Source: Azoarcus sp031546845 (GTDB taxonomy: Bacteria; Pseudomonadota; Gammaproteobacteria; Burkholderiales; Rhodocyclaceae). Taken from it: 64,000 nt of DNA. This document shows, in pieces, positions 9,036-18,829 of this stretch; the first letter of the stretch is position 1, and each line of letters opens with the position of its first letter. Location: assembly GCA_031546845.1 (NCBI GenBank), contig JAVBJT010000027.1, forward strand, positions 62,001 through 126,000, given 5' to 3'. The notes under the pieces were generated by a model. That model saw nothing but the letters and a program-made list of their open reading frames with translations, was not told the origin of the DNA and searched no databases. The translations under genes and the position numbers were made by a program.

Positions 9036-10006
9036 GCCAAGCGCTCGAATAACGCCGGCCCGCCGTGCGCGAGCGTGAGCATGAGCGCAACGCGGGCTTT
9101 CGCCGGCGACAGCCATCCCGCATCGAGTAGCGGTGATGGTGTGGCCGCGCGCGATACCTCGCCCACCCCCACCCGGCTGGCGCGAACAACGGCCATGCCG
9201 GCTCCGATACAAGCCGCGATCGGCTCCCGCCAATTTGCCGGCACGCTGCCATTGCCCGGCAGCGCGAGGACGACGCCATCGACGCCCAAACCGCGCGCGG
9301 CATCGAGCAGCCGCGGCGAACTGCCGGCGGCAACGTGGAGGATTTCCACCCACGGTGGCCAGGCTTTGTCATCGAGCGCGGCAAGGCTCACCGCCGCGCG
9401 CTCGTTCGTGGCGGGACGGCGCAACAACGTGGGCGGATGCGCCCAACCGAGCACGCCGCCTTCCGCGCCAAAGGCATCCACCGCAAGGGTGTGCCGCTTC
9501 GTCAGATCGCGCGCGCCGAATACGCGGTCGTTCAGCGCCGCGACGACGCCAAGGCCACGAAAGTCCGGCGAAGCGGCAACGGCGACAGCGCCGAACAGAT
9601 TCATCGGCCCATCGGCCGACAACGCGGTGGACGGCCGCATCGCCGCGGTCAGCACCACCGGCTTGTCGGTTTTCAGCACAAGATGGAGAAACCACGCGGT
9701 TTCTTCCAGCGTGTCGGTGCCATGGGTCAAAACGATGCCATCGACGGCCGGATCATCGGCCAGCGCCTGCGCGCGGCGGGCGATTTGCAGCCAGTGCGCC
9801 GGTTGCATGTCCTTGCTGTCCAGTTGCAGCAGTTGCTCGGCGCGGATGTCGGCCAACGCGCCCAATTCCGGCACTGCCGCCAACAGCGCGGCGGCACCCA
9901 GCGCGGCCGCCTGATAGGCGGTAGTCTCGGTAGCGGAATCGGCCACGCCGGCAATCGTGCCGCCCGTGGCAAGCAACGCGACGGCTGGCTTCCGCTTCGC
10001 TTTCAC
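9023..10006 (-). CDS. Asparaginase
   Basis: The enzyme hydrolyses L-asparagine to aspartate and ammonia. Both active-site motifs are present: TGGTI at residues 14-18 and HGTDT at 95-99. There is no signal peptide, so it should act in the cytoplasm. It starts with a GTG that overlaps the preceding gene's stop as GTGA, indicating translational coupling. The gene closes an operon with an acidic amino acid importer and aspartase, so asparagine would pass through aspartate to fumarate. Its 3' end overlaps the cysB 3' end by 13 bases on the opposite strand. Whether it resembles type I or type II more closely cannot be settled here. Confidence 0.92.
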   Translation of the reverse strand: MKAKRKPAVALLATGGTIAGVADSATETTAYQAAALGAAALLAAVPELGALADIRAEQLLQLDSKDMQPAHWLQIARRAQALADDPAVDGIVLTHGTDTLEETAWFLHLVLKTDKPVVLTAAMRPSTALSADGPMNLFGAVAVAASPDFRGLGVVAALNDRVFGARDLTKRHTLAVDAFGAEGGVLGWAHPPTLLRRPATNERAAVSLAALDDKAWPPWVEILHVAAGSSPRLLDAARGLGVDGVVLALPGNGSVPANWREPIAACIGAGMAVVRASRVGVGEVSRAATPSPLLDAGWLSPAKARVALMLTLAHGGPALFERLAYSM

Positions 10007-10914
10007 TGCAAGGGCTTGTCATTGGGCGCGGCGTATAGCGCGCGCATGGCGTCCGACAGCGGCAGACCGATGTTGAGGCCATGCGGCGGAATCGGCTGGG
10101 TGAACCAGCGCGCGTAAAGGCGTTCAGCCTCACCGCTGGTCATCGTCTCGGCCAGCGCGGCGTCGACCACGCGCTTGAAAGCCTCGTCACCCTTTTTCAT
10201 CATGCAGGCATAAACCTGAAAGGCTTGCGGCGTACCGGTAACAATCCAGTCTTTCGGTGTCTCGGCCTTGGCCAATTCGGCAAACAGAATGACATCGTCC
10301 ATAACAAAGGCATCGGCGCGGCCCGCCTGGAAAACAGCAAAGCTGTCGGCATGATCGCCCGCGGTGACAAGCATCACGCCGTCCGTGCGAACCCGCCGCC
10401 GCAGCAGGCGCTCGGAGGTGGTTCCAGCGGTGGTGACGACGAGCCGCCCGGCCAGATCGTCGAAATCGCGGATACCGGAATCCTTGCGAGTCAGCAAGCG
10501 AATGCCGGCCACGAAAATGGTTGTGGAAAAATCGGCCCCCGCTTCCCGTTCCCGGCTGTGCGTAGTGGAGCCGCACTCCAGATCGATACGTCCGTTTTCG
10601 ATCAACAACGCACGGTTCTTCGAAGTGATCGGTACCAACCGCACCGGCAGATCAGGCAGATTCAAGTGGCGGCGCACGGCATCGACAACGCGTAGCGCAA
10701 GCTCATGGGAATAACCCATCGTCTGGCCGTCGGCGACGTAGGAAAAGGGAACGGAAGAAGCGCGGTAGCCGAGATGGATCGCACCCGCCGCGCGAATGCG
10801 GTCGAGTGTGCCCAGTTCGGCGGTATCGGCGCGCGCGCTGGGTAAATTCACCCCGAACAGCGCGCCGGCAACAACGAAAAACGGAAGCAAACGTAAAAAC
10901 ACAGTGGCAAACAC
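10003..10914 (-). CDS. Second periplasmic amino acid-binding protein of the Glu/Asp locus
   Basis: This 303-residue protein belongs to the extracellular solute-binding family 3 and resembles the GltI-type protein encoded at 14742-15638. Shared blocks include ASSVPFSYV, RIDLECGSTTHSRER, GTTSERLL, DAFVMDDVILFAEL and the ending GEAERLYARWFTQPIPPHGLN. A GTG at 10914 gives a good signal peptide (FLRLLPFFVVAGALFG, cut near SARA). A second in-frame GTG lies four codons later. The start is therefore uncertain by a few residues, and the longer frame would run into aspA. It likely presents aspartate, asparagine or glutamate to the neighbouring permease. Confidence 0.85.
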   Translation of the reverse strand: MFATVFLRLLPFFVVAGALFGVNLPSARADTAELGTLDRIRAAGAIHLGYRASSVPFSYVADGQTMGYSHELALRVVDAVRRHLNLPDLPVRLVPITSKNRALLIENGRIDLECGSTTHSREREAGADFSTTIFVAGIRLLTRKDSGIRDFDDLAGRLVVTTAGTTSERLLRRRVRTDGVMLVTAGDHADSFAVFQAGRADAFVMDDVILFAELAKAETPKDWIVTGTPQAFQVYACMMKKGDEAFKRVVDAALAETMTSGEAERLYARWFTQPIPPHGLNIGLPLSDAMRALYAAPNDKPLQ

Positions 10915-10961
10915 CCGCCCGGCAAGAGCGCTTGGTGGAATCGGCCCGATACTAGTCCAAA

Positions 10962-12362
10962 TCAGTTCGACCGGGGCGCGGTCAGCACTTCCGGGCGCAG
11001 TGTGCGGGCAAGCGTTTCCTCGTCGACCAGACCGCGTTCCAGCACCAGTTCGGCCACACTGCGGCCAGTGCGTAGCGCCTCGCGCGCCGCCCAGGTAGCG
11101 TTTTCGTAACCGATCAGCGGATTGAGCGCGGTAGCCAACCCAGCCGATACACGCACCCGCTCGGCCAACAGTTCGCGGTTGGCCGTAATGCCGCGCACGC
11201 AATTGGCGGTCAGCGTGCGGCAACCCGCTTCCAGGTGCTCGATGCTCTTGAACAACGAGTGGCCGATGATCGGCTCGAAGGCATTCAACTGCAGTTGACC
11301 GCTTTCCGAAGCCATGGTGATCGTCATGTCGTTACCGATGACCTCGAAGGCAATCTGATTGACCACTTCCGGAATGATCGGATTGACCTTGCCCGGCATG
11401 ATCGACGAACCGGCGGCACGCTCGGGCAGATTGATTTCGTTGAACCCGGCCTGCGGCCCGGAAGACAGCAGGCGCAGATCGTTACAAGTCTTCGACAGCT
11501 TGCAGGCAACACGTTTGAGCACGCCGGAAAGCTGAACGAAAGCGCCGGTGTCTTGCGTAGCCTCAATGAGGTTTTCCGACGGTATCAAGCACACGCCGGA
11601 GAGTTCGGAAAGAAATTCCGTCGCCATCTTGGCGTAGCGGATATCGGTGTTGATACCGGTGCCGATGGCGGTGGCGCCAAGGTTGATTTCCTGAATCAGC
11701 GCGATTGCCTCACGCAAACGCGCGGTGTCCTCGCCCAACATCACCACATAAGTGGAAAATTCCTGCCCCAGCGTCATCGGTACCGCATCCTGCAACTGGG
11801 TACGACCGATCTTGAGAATGTCGCTAAATTCCTCGGCCTTGACGGCAAAGGCTTCGCGCAGTTCCTCCATCGCGCCGAGCAGGCCCTGGATGGCGAACAC
11901 CACAGCGAGCCGCAACGCGGTCGGATACACGTCGTTGGTGCTCTGGCTCATATTCACATGATTGAGCGGATGCAGTTCGTTGTAATGGCCCTTGGGCCAG
12001 CCAAGCTTTTCCAGCGCGAGGTTGGCGATAACCTCATTGGCGTTCATATTGGTCGAAGTGCCGGCGCCGCCCTGAATCACATCGACGACGAACTGGTGAT
12101 GCAGCCGCCCCTCGGCAATATCGCGGCAGGCCGCCTCGATGGCGTGAAAACGCGAATCGTCGAGCTGGCCAAGCTGGTGGTTGGCGCGCGCGGCCGCCTG
12201 TTTGACCAGCGCCAGTGCGCGAATCAGTTCGGGGTAGGAACCAATCGTTTTGCCGGTAATCGGAAAATTCTCCAACGCACGCAGCGTATGGATGCCCCAA
12301 TAAACGTCGGCGGGAATCTCGCGCTCGCCGAGCAGATCGTGTTCCGTGCGTGTGGTTTGCAT
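10962..12362 (-). CDS. aspA: Aspartate ammonia-lyase
   Basis: The enzyme deaminates L-aspartate to fumarate and ammonia. The fumarase/aspartase signature GSSIMPGKVNP is at residues 318-328, with GTSTNMNANE near 101 and STNDVYPTALR near 141. I chose the ATG at 12362, which has GGAAG seven bases upstream and gives 466 residues, the usual AspA length. The upstream extension of this frame lies within the ATP-binding-protein gene and is not part of it. It lies between the importer genes and the second binding protein plus asparaginase, in one minus-strand operon. Confidence 0.96.
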   Translation of the reverse strand: MQTTRTEHDLLGEREIPADVYWGIHTLRALENFPITGKTIGSYPELIRALALVKQAAARANHQLGQLDDSRFHAIEAACRDIAEGRLHHQFVVDVIQGGAGTSTNMNANEVIANLALEKLGWPKGHYNELHPLNHVNMSQSTNDVYPTALRLAVVFAIQGLLGAMEELREAFAVKAEEFSDILKIGRTQLQDAVPMTLGQEFSTYVVMLGEDTARLREAIALIQEINLGATAIGTGINTDIRYAKMATEFLSELSGVCLIPSENLIEATQDTGAFVQLSGVLKRVACKLSKTCNDLRLLSSGPQAGFNEINLPERAAGSSIMPGKVNPIIPEVVNQIAFEVIGNDMTITMASESGQLQLNAFEPIIGHSLFKSIEHLEAGCRTLTANCVRGITANRELLAERVRVSAGLATALNPLIGYENATWAAREALRTGRSVAELVLERGLVDEETLARTLRPEVLTAPRSN

Positions 12363-12424
12363 GTGTTCTTCCACTCTATTCATTTGGGTTTCATCAGGCA
12401 CACAACACGGCACACTATACGCGT

Positions 12425-13153
12425 TCAGTGATGCAATATCTTGGCAAGGAAGCTCTGCGCCCGCTCCGAGCGCGGCTGGCCAAAGAATTCCTCCTTGGCG
12501 GCGTCCTCGACGATGAAGCCGCGATCCATGAAGATCACCCGATGGGCAACCTTGCGGGCAAAGCCCATCTCGTGCGTAACGCACATCATCGTCATGCCTT
12601 CCCGCGCGAGCTGGACCATTACATCCAGCACCTCGTTGATCATCTCCGGATCGAGCGCCGATGTGGGCTCGTCGAACAACATGCAAACCGGGTCCATCGC
12701 CAGCGCGCGCGCAATCGCCACACGCTGCTGCTGCCCGCCGGAGAGCTGGCCGGGAAATTTCTGCGCCTGCTCTTTCAAGCCCACGCGATCGAGCAGCTTC
12801 AAGCCCTTGACCAGGGCCTCCTCCTTATCGCGGCCGAGCACCTTGATCTGCGCAATGCACAGATTGTCGGTAATCGTCATATGCGGAAACAGCTCGAAAT
12901 GCTGAAACACCATGCCCACCCGCGAACGCAGCTTGGGCAGATTGGTATCGCGCGCCTCGACCGCCGTGCCGTTGATAACGACGCTACCCTGCTGAAAAGG
13001 CTCAAGCCCATTCACGCACTTTATCAACGTCGATTTGCCCGAGCCGGACGGACCGCACACCACCACCACCTCGCCCGGCGCCACGTGCGTGCTGCAATCG
13101 GTAAGCACCTGAAAGCTGCCGTACCACTTGGAAACTTTGTCTATTTTTATCAT
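12425..13153 (-). CDS. gltL: Glutamate/aspartate ABC transporter ATP-binding protein
   Basis: This 242-residue ABC ATPase powers the polar amino acid importer. It has Walker A GPSGSGKST, signature LSGGQQQRVAIARALA, Walker B CMLFDEPTSALDPE, and the switch His in VTHEMGFA. The ATG at 13153 follows GAGGGGG and gives the usual length of GltL/GlnQ-type proteins. It lies 19 bases after the permease gene gltK and 62 bases before aspA. Confidence 0.95.
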   Translation of the reverse strand: MIKIDKVSKWYGSFQVLTDCSTHVAPGEVVVVCGPSGSGKSTLIKCVNGLEPFQQGSVVINGTAVEARDTNLPKLRSRVGMVFQHFELFPHMTITDNLCIAQIKVLGRDKEEALVKGLKLLDRVGLKEQAQKFPGQLSGGQQQRVAIARALAMDPVCMLFDEPTSALDPEMINEVLDVMVQLAREGMTMMCVTHEMGFARKVAHRVIFMDRGFIVEDAAKEEFFGQPRSERAQSFLAKILHH

Positions 13154-13172
13154 CGACGCCCCCTCGCCTGTT

Positions 13173-13853
13173 TCAGTGGATGATGGAAATGCGCGCCTGG
13201 AGCCGCTTGACCAAACGCGACAGCACAAGGCAAATGACGAAATAAACCACCGCCACCGTGGTGTACATCTCCACCGGACGAAGATCGCGCTGGTTGATCT
13301 TGTCCGCCGCGCCGAAAAAGTCGGTGGCGCCGATGGCATACACCAGCGAAACGTCCTGGAACAGCACAATGGTCTGCGTCAGCAATACCGGCAGCATGTT
13401 GCGGAAAGCCTGCGGCAGCACAACAAAGCGCATCGTCTGCCCGTAAGTCAAACCCAGCGCGTACCCGGCCGCGACCTGCCCGCGCGACACCGATTGGATG
13501 CCCGAGCGCATGATTTCGGAATAATAAGCAGCCTGGAAAATAGTGAAGGTAAAGTAAGCCGAATTGGCCGCGCCGATCGGCATCTGTTCGCCGGTAAAAA
13601 GCTGCAACACCATCGGCAGAATCAGATAAAACGCCAGAATGACCTGCACCAGCGGCACGCTGCGGAAGAAATTCACATACGCGGCGGAAAATAACCGCAG
13701 CGGCTTGGACGAAGACAAACGCATCAGCGCGAGCACAGTGCCGATGAACACGCCGCCGAGCATGGCGACAATCGTTACCTGCAGCGTGTAACGCAGCCCC
13801 TGGGCCAGGAAGCGCCAGTTCGACGCAATGACTTGAAAATCGAAATCGCCCAT
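13173..13853 (-). CDS. gltK: Glutamate/aspartate ABC transporter permease
   Basis: This 226-residue inner membrane permease belongs to the HisMQ/GlnP family. About five hydrophobic helices are visible, and the EAA-like loop reads AAGYALGLTYGQTMRFVVLPQAFRNMLP in part. It is one base away from gltJ and 19 from gltL. The pair of permeases is expected to form the heterodimeric channel of the importer. Confidence 0.93.
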   Translation of the reverse strand: MGDFDFQVIASNWRFLAQGLRYTLQVTIVAMLGGVFIGTVLALMRLSSSKPLRLFSAAYVNFFRSVPLVQVILAFYLILPMVLQLFTGEQMPIGAANSAYFTFTIFQAAYYSEIMRSGIQSVSRGQVAAGYALGLTYGQTMRFVVLPQAFRNMLPVLLTQTIVLFQDVSLVYAIGATDFFGAADKINQRDLRPVEMYTTVAVVYFVICLVLSRLVKRLQARISIIH

Positions 13854-13854
13854 T

Positions 13855-14595
13855 TCAGCCTCCTTTCTCCCTGGCGCCCATGATCAGGCCGGGCACCGTG
13901 GTACGCCGTTCGACAGCGGCCAGCACGCGGTTTACGAGGAGGGACAGCGCAATATAAATTGCCGTGACAACAATGGTGATCTCCAGCACCTGCGAGGTTT
14001 TCTCGATGATCTGCTTGTACTGGAAATACAACTCGAGAATACCCACGGCGTAGGTCACGGCCGAATTCTTGATAATGTTCATCGCCTCCGACGTCAGCGC
14101 CGGCAGCACGATGCGGTAAGCCATCGGCAACCGCACATAGCGGTAGGTCTGCCACTCGGTAAGGCCCAGCGCAAGGCCGGCGAAGCGTTGGCCGCTCGAC
14201 AGCGAATTGATGCCCGACTTCACCTGCTCGGCAATACGCGCCGAGGTGTAAAGACCGAGCGCAATCACCGCGGTCACAACATAAGGCAGCTCCTGTTTGA
14301 CCCATATACCGGCGGCGTCGGGCAGAAACTCGGGAAACACGAAAAACCACATGAACAACTGGACGATCAGCGGCACATTGCGGAAAACGTCCACGTAAAT
14401 ATCGCCCAGCGTAACCAGCCAACGCTTGGGCGTGGTGCGGGCAATACCCACCGCCGAACCCAAAAGCATCGCCAGCACCAGCGCAATAAGCGACACGGCC
14501 ACCGTCCAGCCCATGCCGGACAGAATCCACTCGTAATACCTGAGGCCGTCGTCGGCCTCCTGGAAGAAAAATCGCCAATCCCAGTGATAGTTCAT
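13855..14595 (-). CDS. gltJ: Glutamate/aspartate ABC transporter permease
   Basis: This 246-residue membrane protein of the same permease family carries the conserved start YHWDWRFFF found in GltJ proteins. It has several transmembrane segments and the cytoplasmic EAA loop (FAGLALGLTEWQTYRYVRLP). It heads the permease pair and is separated from the binding-protein gene by 146 bases containing a hairpin, so it may be made at a lower level than that protein. Confidence 0.93.
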   Translation of the reverse strand: MNYHWDWRFFFQEADDGLRYYEWILSGMGWTVAVSLIALVLAMLLGSAVGIARTTPKRWLVTLGDIYVDVFRNVPLIVQLFMWFFVFPEFLPDAAGIWVKQELPYVVTAVIALGLYTSARIAEQVKSGINSLSSGQRFAGLALGLTEWQTYRYVRLPMAYRIVLPALTSEAMNIIKNSAVTYAVGILELYFQYKQIIEKTSQVLEITIVVTAIYIALSLLVNRVLAAVERRTTVPGLIMGAREKGG

Positions 14596-14699
14596 CGGCT
14601 TATTCTCGAAGCCCGCGCGCGGCTACACGGTTACGCCCGTCGCACCAACGGACGCGCCACCTCCGTCCCCACGCCTTTTTCTCCCTGAACGGCGCACGA

Positions 14700-14714
14700 C
14701 CCGCCTTCGGCGGG
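14700..14714 (-). promoter_or_regulatory. Intercistronic hairpin between gltI and gltJ
   Basis: CCCGCC (14700-14705) and GGCGGG (14709-14714) form a 6-bp GC stem with a three-base loop 28 bases after the gltI stop. No U-run follows on the minus strand, so it is more likely a stem that protects the gltI messenger or partly terminates than a full terminator. Such stems are common after binding-protein genes, which need higher expression than their permeases. Confidence 0.5.
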
Positions 14715-14741
14715 CCGCAAGCCACTTTTGCTTCCCCTCTT

Positions 14742-15638
14742 TTACTCCACCCCTTTATCGGTGGGATTGACGAAGGCATTCTTGAGCGCCTCGCTCATGG
14801 GGAAATTCAGATTCACCCCGCGCGGCGGAATCGGGTGCATGAACCACTTGCTGTAAAGCTTTTCGGCTTCGCCCGACTTCATCGAATCAATCAGCGTTTT
14901 ATCCACCAGCGCCTTCAATTCCGGATCGTTCTTTCGCATCATCACGCCATAGGGTTCATCGCGCAGCGAAGGGCCAACAACGGTGTAGGTGTCCGGGCTT
15001 TTCGAGCTGGCGATGAGGCCAGCAAGCAAAATATCGTCCATGACAAAAGCAACGGCACGGCCGCTTTCCACCATCAAGAACGAATCGGCGTGATCCTTGC
15101 CGTACAGGTTATGTACGTTGATCGACTTGCCCTTCTCGTTTTGCTTGATGAGCTGGTCGGACGTCGTGCCGGTGGTGGTGACGACGGGCTTGCCATCGAG
15201 GTCGCCGATATCCTTGATGCCGGAATCCTTGCGCACCCCCATGCGCACACTGGTAACGAAGTACGCCACGCTGAAACCCACCTGCTGCTGGCGCTGCACG
15301 CTATTGGTGGTGGAGCCGCATTCGATATCGACCGTACCGTTCTGTACCAGCGGAATACGATTCTGCGAAGTAACAGGCTGGTACTTGACCTGCAGATTCG
15401 GCACCTGAGCCGCCACCTTGATCGCATCGACAACCTTCGCGCACAAATCCATCGCATACCCGACCGGCTTTTGCTCGCCATCGAGATAAGAAAACGGCAC
15501 CGACGACTCCCGGTGGCCGACGGTGATCACGCCAGAATCCTTGATCTTTTTCAACGTACCGGTCAATTCAGCGGCATGGGCGGGCGCGGTCAAACCGCCA
15601 GCCAGACAAAGCGCAATTACGGTAAGGGAAGTACGCAT
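14742..15638 (-). CDS. gltI: Glutamate/aspartate periplasmic binding protein
   Basis: This 298-residue family-3 solute-binding protein has a signal peptide cut near AHA-AE (residue 22). It then has SGVITVGHRESSVPFSYLD, VDIECGSTTNSVQRQ and the closing PIPPRGVNLNFPMS, all close to GltI of enterobacteria. GGAG lies about 11 bases upstream of the ATG. It is the first gene of the importer-aspartase-asparaginase operon and is divergent from prsT. Confidence 0.94.
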   Translation of the reverse strand: MRTSLTVIALCLAGGLTAPAHAAELTGTLKKIKDSGVITVGHRESSVPFSYLDGEQKPVGYAMDLCAKVVDAIKVAAQVPNLQVKYQPVTSQNRIPLVQNGTVDIECGSTTNSVQRQQQVGFSVAYFVTSVRMGVRKDSGIKDIGDLDGKPVVTTTGTTSDQLIKQNEKGKSINVHNLYGKDHADSFLMVESGRAVAFVMDDILLAGLIASSKSPDTYTVVGPSLRDEPYGVMMRKNDPELKALVDKTLIDSMKSGEAEKLYSKWFMHPIPPRGVNLNFPMSEALKNAFVNPTDKGVE

Positions 15639-15892
15639 GATGAGTGTCTCCTGTCGTTACTGTCGTTATTAAGGTGACTACGCGGGGGAACCGTTTCCCC
15701 GGGCATGGGGCCATGCTCGGGCTTCGGCTGTGTTTAATTACCCCGGTATGTTTTTTTATCCTACTTCTTTGTTTACATAAGAGTGATTCGGGTTCACCCG
15801 CGTTGTGCCGCATGCCGCATGCCGCCTATTCTCGGTGCCTGTACCGGCATTCCTATGCCGTCATCCTTCACCGTCCAGCCGCGGCGCACACG

Positions 15893-18697
15893 ATGAAAAC
15901 ATCACCCACCCGATTCCTGCGCAATGCCTTCCTCCTCACCTGCATGGCATTGTCCGCCGGGCCGACGCTGGCCGACTCGGCGGCGGCGGCCCGCTACTAC
16001 GAAGACGGCCTGGCCCGATTCCAACGCGAAGACCTACCCGGCGCAGTCATCCAACTCAAAAACGCCCTGCAGCAAGACCGCGACATGCTCGCCGCACATC
16101 TGCTGCTAGCGCGCGCCTACTTCGCCCAGGGCGACACCGGGCCGGCCGAAGTCGAATTCCGCGAAGCCATCCGGCTCGGCGTCAACCGCACCGAAATCGC
16201 CGTACCCCTGGCCAGTGTCTACATGCTGCAAGGACGCCCCGCCCTACTGCTGAGCAATATCGACGGCGAAGGACTGCCACCGGCCGCGCGTGCCGAAGTG
16301 CTCGTCCTGCGCGGCAAGGCCTACGCCGCGCTCGGCCGCCTCAACGAAGCCGGGCGCAGTTTTTCCGAAGCGCGCGCGCTCGATCCGACCTCACCGCTGC
16401 CGCTGGCGGGTGAAGTGCCGATTCTGCTCACCGCCGGCCAAAACGACCTCGCCGCCGAGCGCGCCCGCCGCGCCGTCGAACTCGACCCGCAAAGCGCGGC
16501 GGCCTACAACGCGCGCGCCTCGGTTGCCCATGCCACCGGCAACCTGGCCGACGCCTTGCGCGATTACGAACGCGCCATTGCGCTGCAACCGGCCTTGCTC
16601 GACGCGCGCGTCGCCCGCGCCGGCCTGCTGCTCGATCTTGGCCGCACAGCCGAAGCCGGCGCCGACCTCGACAAGCTCACCAGCGACGCGCCGAACGAAC
16701 CACGCATTGCCTACCTGCGCGCCCTCGTCGCCGAACGCGGAGGCGACACCCAGACGGCCATCGCGCACTTCACCACGGCAGCGCAGCAAATCGACGCCCT
16801 GTCGCCGGAATGGTTGGCCGGACAAGAACAAATGCTGATGGCCGGCGCCCTCGCCCATCGCGCCGCCGGCCGGGCGGAAAAAACGCGCAGCTACCTCGAC
16901 GTGCTCATCGCCCGCTACCCGCGCAACCTGGGCGCGCGCCGGCTACTCGCCGCGGTGATGATCGAGGCCGGCGACGACGACCGCGCCCGCGAACTGCTCG
17001 AACCCATGCTGCGTAAACAACCCGACGACGCCCAAACGCTCTACCTCCTCGGCCGCCTTTACCTAACGCAAAAACGCTACGCAAAAGCGGCCGAACTGCT
17101 GGAACGCGCCACCCAGCTCGGCAACGCCGACCCACGCCTGCAATCCGCGCTCGGCTTCAGCCGTATCGGCCTGGGCGACAGCGAAACCGGCCTGCGCAGC
17201 CTCGACACCGCTTTCAGCAAAAACCCAAGCGACCTCGGCCTGGCGCTGGCCCTAGCCAACCTGCGCATGCGGCGCGGAGAACGCGACCAAGCCCTGGCCG
17301 TGGCGCGCAAAGCCGTCGCCGCCGCACCCGCCAACCCCTTCGCGCACAACCTTCTCGGCCTTATGTGCGGCGGCGCTGGCGACCTTGCCGGCGCACGCGC
17401 CGCCTACACCGAAGCCCTGCAACGCGACCCCGCCTTCACCACCGCCCGGCTCAACCTCGCCCGCATAGACAGCGCCGAAGGCCACTTCGACGCCGCGCGG
17501 AAAATCCACGCCACCCTGCTCGCCGCCGACCGCCGCAACGCCACCGTCATGTACGAGGCCGCCCTGGTCGAACAACGCGCCGGCAATGCCGCCGAAGCCT
17601 TGCGCTGGTTCGCCAAAGCCTATGCCGAACAACCGGACGAAGCCCGTTTCGGCCTCGCCCTGGCCGACGCCCAGCGGACCGGCGGCGACACCCAGCGCGG
17701 CCTGGACACAGCCCGGCAACTCGCCGCGCGCCTGGGCAACAACCTCGGCGTGCTCGCCGCCCTCGCCAAGCTCGAAATGGACGCAGGGGAAACGCGCGCG
17801 GCGCAACAAACACTGCACCAAATGGCGCGCATCGCCGAATACGATGTCGATGCGCAAATCCGCATCGGCTACCTGCAACTGAACGCCGGCGCCGCCAACG
17901 ACGCCGCGCTCAACGCCCGCAAAGCCCTGCAAGGCCGCCCGGGCGACGCGGCCGGCCTAATCCTTGCCGCCGAAGCCGCAATCTCCCTGAAAGACTTCGA
18001 CAAAGCCACCGAACGCGTGCAGGAACTGCGCAGCCGCTACCCGAACCGCATCGACGCACTACGCCTCGGCGGCGACATCGACTTTGCCCGCGGACAATTC
18101 GCCGCCGCCGACAACGCCTGGCGCCAGGCGCAGGAACGCCAGCCCTCAAGCGCCATCGTCCTGCGCCGCGTGCGCGGCTTCATCGCCCAAGGCCGCGCCA
18201 CCGCCGCCGAACCCATCCTGCAACAATGGCTGCGCACCCAGGACGACCCGGCGGCACGGCACGCCCTGGGCGAAATCTACCTGCGCACCGGCAACTGGCA
18301 AGCTGCCCGCCGCGAATACCAAACCTGGATCGACAACGGCGCAACCGATGCCAACGTGTACAACAACCTTGCCTACACCCTTCTCCGCCTCGGCGACCAC
18401 ACCGCCGCGCTCACCACGGCGCAAAAAGCGCACGCGCTTACCCCCGCCGACGCCGGCATTCTCGACACGCTCGGCTGGGCGCTGGCCCAGAACGGCCGTA
18501 CCGACGAAGCACTGCGCCACCTGCGCGAAGCCCGCCTGCGCGCGCCGGAAAACGCCGAAATCCGCTGGCACCTCGGCTACCTGCTGGCAAAACAAGGACA
18601 AACGGAAGAAGCGCGCGCCGAACTGGACAACGCCTTGCGGCCGGGCAGCGACTTCCACGGCATAGAAGAAGCGCGGCAACTGCGCAAACTGCTGTGA
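15893..18697 (+). CDS. prsT: PEP-CTERM system TPR-repeat protein PrsT
   Basis: This 934-residue exported protein is built almost entirely of tetratricopeptide repeats, for example AAHLLLARAYFAQGDTGPAE and DAQTLYLLGRLYLTQKRYAKA. Length and repeat plan match PrsT, a periplasmic or envelope protein of exosortase/PEP-CTERM exopolysaccharide systems. I chose the ATG at 15893, which begins KTSPTRFLRNAFLL, a signal peptide cut near TLA-DS. The upstream in-frame codons would precede it with an unlikely leader. A cysteine in the signal (LLTC) is a poor lipobox, so it is probably not a lipoprotein. Its usual partners (exosortase, PrsK, PrsR) are absent here, but a PEP-CTERM substrate follows. Confidence 0.88.
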   Translation: MKTSPTRFLRNAFLLTCMALSAGPTLADSAAAARYYEDGLARFQREDLPGAVIQLKNALQQDRDMLAAHLLLARAYFAQGDTGPAEVEFREAIRLGVNRTEIAVPLASVYMLQGRPALLLSNIDGEGLPPAARAEVLVLRGKAYAALGRLNEAGRSFSEARALDPTSPLPLAGEVPILLTAGQNDLAAERARRAVELDPQSAAAYNARASVAHATGNLADALRDYERAIALQPALLDARVARAGLLLDLGRTAEAGADLDKLTSDAPNEPRIAYLRALVAERGGDTQTAIAHFTTAAQQIDALSPEWLAGQEQMLMAGALAHRAAGRAEKTRSYLDVLIARYPRNLGARRLLAAVMIEAGDDDRARELLEPMLRKQPDDAQTLYLLGRLYLTQKRYAKAAELLERATQLGNADPRLQSALGFSRIGLGDSETGLRSLDTAFSKNPSDLGLALALANLRMRRGERDQALAVARKAVAAAPANPFAHNLLGLMCGGAGDLAGARAAYTEALQRDPAFTTARLNLARIDSAEGHFDAARKIHATLLAADRRNATVMYEAALVEQRAGNAAEALRWFAKAYAEQPDEARFGLALADAQRTGGDTQRGLDTARQLAARLGNNLGVLAALAKLEMDAGETRAAQQTLHQMARIAEYDVDAQIRIGYLQLNAGAANDAALNARKALQGRPGDAAGLILAAEAAISLKDFDKATERVQELRSRYPNRIDALRLGGDIDFARGQFAAADNAWRQAQERQPSSAIVLRRVRGFIAQGRATAAEPILQQWLRTQDDPAARHALGEIYLRTGNWQAARREYQTWIDNGATDANVYNNLAYTLLRLGDHTAALTTAQKAHALTPADAGILDTLGWALAQNGRTDEALRHLREARLRAPENAEIRWHLGYLLAKQGQTEEARAELDNALRPGSDFHGIEEARQLRKLL

Positions 18698-18829
18698 GCA
18701 GGCGTCGAGAATCTTGACAAGCACGCCTGAAAAATCGCCGATCCCGCTGTAACTATTTGAAAAATTTGCGCAATATTTCATGGACTGAAATTTGCTTTTA
18801 TGTTAATAGCCCGTTCTGGAGATGCCCCT

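Noticed and set aside
17365..18717. A 450-codon frame within prsT
   Set aside because: It is very rich in Arg, Pro and Ala, a typical shadow of a GC-rich alpha-helical repeat gene in the true frame.
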